The translations under genes were made by a program, and so were the position numbers. Shown here piece by piece: positions 60,235 to 64,000 of a stretch of DNA of 64,000 nucleotides (position 1 is the first letter of the stretch; each line of letters opens with the position of its first letter). The notes under the pieces were generated by a model. That model made no database searches. It worked only from the letters and a program-made list of their open reading frames with translations, and was not told the origin of the DNA. Source of the DNA: Alkalihalobacillus trypoxylicola (GTDB lineage Bacteria; Bacillota; Bacilli; Bacillales; Bacillaceae_D); assembly GCF_001590785.1 (NCBI RefSeq), contig NZ_LTAO01000001.1, forward strand, positions 567,181-631,180. The letters run 5' to 3'.

Positions 60235-60597
60235 TTATCGAATCGGCAGCCTATTAATCGGCGTATACTGCTCTACGTTCTTCGCGATCCCTTTCGTGGT
60301 TAAATGCGTATACCTCTGTATCATTCGTAAGTCTTGGTGCCCGAGTATCATCTGCAAGTGGCGCATATCCCCGCCATTTTTGAGGAACATAGTCGCGGCG
60401 GTATGTCGAAATAAATGCGGATATACACTTTTCGTAATTCCCGCCTTTTTTGCGTAAAGTTTTAATTGCTTGCGAAAATGAGCCGGCTCCAACGGCTTAC
60501 CGTAATCCGTAACAAAAATGTGGTCCGTGTAAAAATCCGAATTATGCTTAATTAGCTCCTTTATTAAATCGACCGTCCGCTTTTGTATCGGAATCAT
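60235..60597 (-). pseudogene. C-terminal fragment of a tyrosine integrase
   Basis: About 120 residues with the catalytic HLFRHTAATMFLKNGGDMRHLQMILGH and the tyrosine in MIQRYTHLT. The first catalytic Arg box and the whole N-terminal domain are missing. Homology begins at about NGFPRMIPIQKRTVDLI, joined to unrelated sequence upstream. It matches the 3' remainder expected for the N-terminal piece at 61108-61629. Confidence 0.85.
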
Positions 60598-60855
60598 TCG
60601 CGGAAATCCATTCTTTTAACCTATTTGCCATTTTAAAGAACCCACTTCCGGGTCTTGATAAATCTTTTCTAATAACCATTACTGATAGGAAAAATCCATT
60701 TTCACTATATGATTCACACGATATATCATCTAATAAGTCGTGGAGTTCTTTACTTCGATGAGAAAGATTAACTTTCATTCCGATTTCTTGATAAGATATT
60801 ACTTTATTTTCTTTGCTAGATTATATAGAATACCTTTAATAGTCTCCTTTTTCAT
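60548..60855 (-). pseudogene. Frameshifted small gene behind a LexA box
   Basis: An ATG at 60855 with a GGGGGG ribosome site opens MKKETIKGILYNLAKK, but a stop comes after 18 codons. One added A in an A-run near 60806 would join it to a frame running to 60548: ISYQEIGMKVNLSHRSKEL, then ENGFFLSVMVIRKDLSRPG, then GFFKMANRL. The pattern resembles a widespread small domain with a conserved LSAxVVxKDxxxPGxGFF-type motif, whose function I do not know. The C-terminus runs out of phase over the integrase fragment. Confidence 0.65.
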
Positions 60856-60946
60856 ACAATATTCCCCCCCTTCAAACAAACAAAAATAAATTATACAATT
60901 TATATCGGCTTAATTTTTAAATTTTTATTAAACAAACCATTGACAA

Positions 60947-60958
60947 GAACACTTGTTC
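60947..60958. promoter_or_regulatory. LexA (SOS) box
   Basis: GAACACTTGTTC, read as CGAACAAGTGTTCT on the minus strand, fits the Bacillus LexA consensus GAACN4GTTC exactly. It lies 92 bases before the start of the frameshifted small gene, so that gene may once have been DNA-damage induced. Confidence 0.75.
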
Positions 60959-60972
60959 GTATTATATTTAAC

Positions 60973-61035
60973 TTATCCACAAAAGCGCATGACAAATAAA
61001 CCGCATTAACTCCGGTTTTTAAAAATTGTGGATAA
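60973..61035. promoter_or_regulatory. Pair of inverted DnaA-box sequences
   Basis: TTATCCACA (60973-60981) and its reverse complement type TGTGGATAA (61027-61035) are both perfect DnaA boxes, 45 bases apart and inverted. Chance or a relic of an element origin. Confidence 0.45.
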
Positions 61036-61107
61036 TATTTCGGAAATTCAGACGAGGCCGCCAAACCTCGCCCACAAACCGTCGCCAATCCCAGTAATTT
61101 GCCACAA

Positions 61108-61629
61108 TTACTGTCCGGTAGCATTTCCTAACAAAAACTTAATTAGTATATAATCGCGTAGACCCGTAAAAGTAGTTAAATCTGGTTGCTTTAACAGTTC
61201 ATTAATTTGCCTTGATGTGAAAGTATTTATCTCTGGCTCTTTTGTTTTTATTTGCTTCCACTTCTTTGCTGGGTTTTCTTTAATAAACCCGGACTCCTCA
61301 CAATAAAACATTAATGCTCTAATAGCTCTTACTTTTGCATTTATACCGCCAATACTATTTCCACGCTCTACCCTTAGATACTCAATAAATGAGTCTAATA
61401 ATTCTAAACTAATTTCTGAAATCCCTATAATTTGATCGCATTCTTTTACTTTAAACCGTCTGAAAATATTTAATTCTCTTCGATAGTATTCAATCGTACT
61501 TTCACGAGTACCGGTGCGGATTCGGTCAGAATAAAAATCCTCTACCGCATCATCATATCCAATAAATTTGACGCCATTTTTCCTTTTAAATGAACGTAGT
61601 ATGTCCACGTCTAATCTGTTTTTACGCAT
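61108..61629 (-). pseudogene. N-terminal fragment of a tyrosine integrase
   Basis: About 173 residues with a SAM-like core-binding domain (STIEYYRRELNIFRRF, NAKVRAIRALMFYCEESGFIKENPAKKWKQIK) and the beginning of the catalytic domain (FTSRQINELLKQPDLTTFTGLRDYILIKFLLG). It stops before the first catalytic Arg. The start is at an ATG 61629 behind GGGAGG. It lies just inside the tRNA-proximal att repeat and reads away from the tRNA, the normal place for an integrase. Confidence 0.87.
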
Positions 61630-61735
61630 AAAAAATACGCCTCCCTTCGAATTAGAAAGAGAGACGTTACGATACCACAAGACTTTGACCGCTTAGTCTT
61701 GCGCTAAACGTTCGTAATTATCGGTCAAAACCGCT

Positions 61736-61795
61736 AGGTTTAAAAACGAAAACGCGCCTAGTAGGACTCGAACCTACAACGCAAGAACCGGAATC
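61736..61795. repeat. tRNA-proximal attachment-site repeat
   Basis: Partner of 59231-59290; its bases 61753-61795 are the 3' half of the intact tRNA-Arg gene. Confidence 0.92.
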
Positions 61796-61824
61796 TTGAA
61801 TGATATCCCTTTCACCATAGGCGC
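61753..61824 (-). tRNA. tRNA-Arg (anticodon CCG)
   Basis: 72-nt cloverleaf on the minus strand: acceptor GCGCCTA/TAGGCGC, D stem GTGA/TCAT, anticodon stem CAAGA/TCTTG around TTCCGGT (anticodon CCG), T stem GTAGG/CCTAC with loop TTCGAGT, discriminator G. It decodes CGG, a rare codon. The gene's 3' part is the integration target of the adjacent element. Confidence 0.93.
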
Positions 61825-61885
61825 TCAATATAGACAACATCTATAAATCTAATATAGTTGTAATATAAAGTCAAGCTTTCATATA

Positions 61886-61926
61886 AAGCCATTTCCCAAC
61901 TCTTTATAGCGGTTAGGAAATGACTC
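61886..61926 (-). terminator. Terminator after the 119-residue hypothetical gene
   Basis: Imperfect stem GTCATTTCCTAACC / GTTGGGAAATGGC on the minus strand followed by TTTATAT, 4 bases after the gene's stop. Confidence 0.7.
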
Positions 61927-61930
61927 CTTT

Positions 61931-62290
61931 TTACTTCTCAGCTGGTGTTCCTTCTTCTAGCATTTGATTAAAGCGCTCATTTATATCGTCTTCTGTATAT
62001 CCTGCTTTTACTAATCGTACAGAAAGGTTTTGCGCCCATAATTGAAGTCTACTCGCAATTTTAGCGTATTTTTTTGCTTCACTACCTTTTTTCTCTTTTG
62101 AACGACCTTCCGCATTGGACATGACATTTTCTACAATAAATAAACTCTTCCATACTGAATCTTCATCAAACTGCTCATGTGATTCTACTAGCTCATCTAA
62201 AAGTTTTTTATAATAGTCATTAAATTCTTGAAAAGAAATTTCTTCTTCCATATTTAGGTATACTTGAATTTGCTCATATAGATTTTGCAT
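61931..62290 (-). CDS. Conserved-looking small helical protein, unknown
   Basis: A 119-residue acidic, mainly alpha-helical protein (QNLYEQIQVYLNMEEEISFQEFNDYYKKLLDELVESHEQFDEDSVWKSLFIVEN, shown here only as landmarks LYEQIQVYLN and FNDYYKKLLDEL). A charged central stretch (GRSKEKKGSEAKKYAKIASRL) and a C-terminal helix with AGYTEDDINERFNQML follow. No signal or membrane segment. RBS AAAGGAGTG fits the ATG. Not recognised. It is intact and sits between tRNA-Arg and the IS. Confidence 0.7.
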   Translation of the reverse strand: MQNLYEQIQVYLNMEEEISFQEFNDYYKKLLDELVESHEQFDEDSVWKSLFIVENVMSNAEGRSKEKKGSEAKKYAKIASRLQLWAQNLSVRLVKAGYTEDDINERFNQMLEEGTPAEK

Positions 62291-62382
62291 CCTGACACTC
62301 CTTTTTTAAATATCCTTGCTCATTATATCACTTATTACTTATGATAAAAAGAACAAGCTTCTTCGTAAAAGACAAAACAAAA

Positions 62383-62410
62383 GCCTCTTACTTTTTAAAT
62401 CGTAAGAGGC
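62383..62410 (-). terminator. Terminator left of the IS element
   Basis: Perfect 9-bp stem GCCTCTTAC / GTAAGAGGC with TTTTGTTTT on the minus strand. No minus-strand gene lies to its right within the window, so it probably belongs to a gene now separated by the IS. Confidence 0.8.
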
Positions 62411-62431
62411 AAAACTAGAAACATCTTTATT

Positions 62432-64000
62432 TGAATGAATTTCATAATTTGAACCCTTAGTTTCGTAAGGCTTTCAAGACACGAAAAAAGGAGTACCTCC
62501 CCAAAAGTCGAATTAGTAAGTTACCACACAAAACTAACGACTGGAGGAAGACTCCCTTATGCCTATTATACGACAAGGAAGCCTATTTGACCTGCAAGAT
62601 TTATACGAATTAGAACCTACCCATCGTTTTGAATCGGTGTTTTCGACGATTGAGATGGATCCAATCCTTGCGATCGTATCGAAAAAAGCCCTTTATGGTG
62701 CGCCTGTGCAGCTGAACTACGCAGCGATGATTTACTCACTTACAGCTAGAATTCTTGAACGAATTCCTACGATTAAAGATCTTATTAAACGTTTAAAGAA
62801 TGACTACATGTTCCGTTTAGATTGTGGATTCCTTCTTTCTGATGCGATTCCATCTGAAGCATCTTATTCAAGAATGCTCACAAAATTAGAAGAATCAGAT
62901 GTTTTAGAACGTGTTCAAGAAACGCAGATTCTTCAAGCCATCATCGAAGGATTTGTCACGGACGACACCATTGCCATCGATGCGACTCATATTGAAGCTC
63001 GTGATCAAGCGCCAGCGAAAGTAGAAAAAGCGAAACCAGGACCCAAAAAACGTGGGCGTAAATCAAAAGAAGAACAAGAGAAATGGGTTCAAGAACAGGC
63101 TGAACGCGAAGCAGCTCTATCAGTTTTTGAGAAACCCATTGAAGCTCAGCTTGATACGCCTTTAAATGACTTACGATCGTCCGTTCCAACTGACCCTAAA
63201 TGGGGCATCAAGAAAAATAGCGAAGGAAAGAATGCTTATTGGTATGGATATAAAGGACACCTAGCCGTTGGAACCAAGAGTCAGTATATTCTACAATCCT
63301 TATTTTCATCTGGGAATCTTAATGACGGAAAAGCAGCAATTCCTTTATTAAAAGGCATTCATGAACGTCTTTCTACCCTTCCGATCTCTAAATGTACACT
63401 GGATGCAGGTTACGATTATCCGGCCATTTATGAACAAATCTATCGGATTGGTGCCCAGTCCATTATTGCTTATAACAAGAAGAATGAACCAGAACCAGTA
63501 GGCTTTGATAAGTATTTTGCCCCTACCTGTGTTCGTGAACATTCCTATCTGTATGACAGTTATGACGCGACTTATGAGACTTTAAAATATACACGTCCCA
63601 AAGAGTGTAAAGACTGTCCACTAGCAGAAGATACACTATGTCAGAAAGTCTATAAAGTGAAAATCACGACAGATTTACGTCGTTATACAGCACCAGCGCG
63701 TGGTTCAAAAGCTTGGAAAAATCTTTACAAGCAAAGAATTGCCGTCGAACGCGTCATCGCTTATCTCAAAGAGTTCTTCCAATTAAATAATGTTCGTTAC
63801 CGTACAGGAAAACGAGCAAAAGTACATTTTGATTTGACACAATTAGTTTATAACGGTGCAAAGCTCGCGTGTGATCGCATAGCTAAAGTACTCTCCGAAA
63901 AGGAGATGACCCAGGCAGCTTAAATTCATTTTCAAAAATCAATAAAATGAAAATTGGATTCTTGCGTGATTCATGAGATAGGCTTTATGAAATTGATTCA
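62432..64000 (+). mobile_element. IS element, IS1182-like, with inverted ends
   Basis: Left end TGAATGAATTTCATAA (62432-62447) is matched by the right end TTATGAAATTGATTCA (63985-64000), an inverted repeat of 16 bases with one mismatch. The right end coincides with the end of the window, so the boundary could extend further. One intact transposase gene fills the element. Confidence 0.85.
62559..63923 (+). CDS. DDE transposase, IS1182-like
   Basis: A 454-residue transposase with an N-terminal DUF772-like domain (YGAPVQLNYAAMIYSLTARILERIPTIKDLI shortened to YGAPVQLNYAAMIYSL) and a DDE domain: first Asp in TIAIDATHIEAR, second in KCTLDAGYDYPAIYEQI, Glu in QRIAVERVIAYLKEFF. A Lys-rich linker (KPGPKKRGRKSKEEQE) and a Cys cluster (CKDCPLAEDTLCQ) are typical of the IS1182 group. 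RBS GGAGG is 10 bases from the ATG. It looks intact and may be active. The exact family name was not checked. Confidence 0.9.
   Translation: MPIIRQGSLFDLQDLYELEPTHRFESVFSTIEMDPILAIVSKKALYGAPVQLNYAAMIYSLTARILERIPTIKDLIKRLKNDYMFRLDCGFLLSDAIPSEASYSRMLTKLEESDVLERVQETQILQAIIEGFVTDDTIAIDATHIEARDQAPAKVEKAKPGPKKRGRKSKEEQEKWVQEQAEREAALSVFEKPIEAQLDTPLNDLRSSVPTDPKWGIKKNSEGKNAYWYGYKGHLAVGTKSQYILQSLFSSGNLNDGKAAIPLLKGIHERLSTLPISKCTLDAGYDYPAIYEQIYRIGAQSIIAYNKKNEPEPVGFDKYFAPTCVREHSYLYDSYDATYETLKYTRPKECKDCPLAEDTLCQKVYKVKITTDLRRYTAPARGSKAWKNLYKQRIAVERVIAYLKEFFQLNNVRYRTGKRAKVHFDLTQLVYNGAKLACDRIAKVLSEKEMTQAA

Larger units (their letters stand above)
59231..61795. mobile_element. Decayed integrative element in tRNA-Arg(CCG)
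   Basis: About 2.5 kb bounded by 60-bp direct repeats (59231-59290 and 61736-61795, one mismatch) that include the 3' part of tRNA-Arg, the classic mark of tyrosine-recombinase insertion. It holds an integrase broken into two pieces, a frameshifted small ORF, a LexA box, two DnaA boxes and one intact membrane-protein gene. Similar 29-base segments next to both ends (59323-59351 and 61682-61710) could be arm-type integrase sites. Confidence 0.88.

Noticed and set aside
60900..61124. 74-codon minus-strand frame inside the broken integrase
   Set aside because: It has no ribosome site, contains the LexA and DnaA boxes, and its start lies in the tail of the integrase fragment; it looks like non-coding relic sequence.

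Overview
The window is low-GC, Gram-positive DNA, most likely from a Bacillaceae bacterium of the alkaliphilic Bacillus/Halalkalibacter type. Support comes from AGGAGG-type ribosome sites, frequent TTG and GTG starts, cre and LacI-type operators, lipobox lipoproteins, and YesM/YesN/YesS/YesL homologues. Assignments rest on reading motifs by eye; no database search was possible.

Layout. (1) 1-36.7 kb is a very large polysaccharide-utilisation region, almost all on the minus strand. It starts with a sugar-sensing trio: response regulator (cut by the window edge), YesM-like histidine kinase and a lipoprotein sugar-binding protein. Next come a DUF2264 protein (possible glucuronidase), a GH2 beta-galactosidase, a LacI regulator, a GH88 unsaturated glucuronyl hydrolase and a secreted GH43-CBM32 enzyme. 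A Gld-like ABC system (DUF4340, GldG-like, permease, ATPase) follows with a DUF624 protein, then a second GH43 and two sugar ABC importers. Between and within the importers lie DUF5696, YIP1 and NHL/TPR proteins and a 949-residue binding protein fused to carbohydrate-binding-like domains. A second LacI regulator and a heparinase II/III-like enzyme close the block. (2) 37-46.5 kb is housekeeping and accessory DNA: an FAD oxidoreductase, a metallophosphoesterase, tRNA-Val, an HNH pseudogene and small plus-strand enzymes (Nudix, histidine phosphatase, M50-like), then GNAT, DinB and a lactonase. (3) 46.6-58.9 kb is a pectin module: two GH28 enzymes, a DUF624/YesL protein, an Lpl/Ytc-type ABC importer and a YesS-like AraC regulator. 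A small mobile element lies near each end of this stretch. (4) 59.2-61.8 kb is a decayed integrative element in a tRNA-Arg(CCG) gene, bounded by 60-bp direct repeats, with a broken tyrosine integrase. (5) The right edge holds a conserved hypothetical gene and an IS element whose right inverted repeat reaches the last base.

How the genes work together (inference). GH43 enzymes resembling exo-beta-1,3-galactanases, a GH2 beta-galactosidase, a DUF2264 protein, a GH88 and two GH28s suggest glucuronate-bearing type II arabinogalactan attached to pectin, or a similar acidic galactan. Nearly all the enzymes lack signal peptides, so oligosaccharides appear to be imported by three binding-protein-dependent importers and finished inside the cell. 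None of the importers has its own ATPase, so a shared MsmX-type ATPase elsewhere is expected. Control appears to combine CcpA (cre sites), two LacI repressors (palindromic operators at 11571 and 34754), the YesMN-type trio and the YesS-like regulator.

The strongest candidates for something undescribed are the giant binding-protein/NHL-TPR/YIP1/DUF5696 cassette (24.3-33.6 kb), the Gld-like ABC system inside a sugar locus, and a roughly 255-bp non-autonomous element whose ends match the IS at the right edge.
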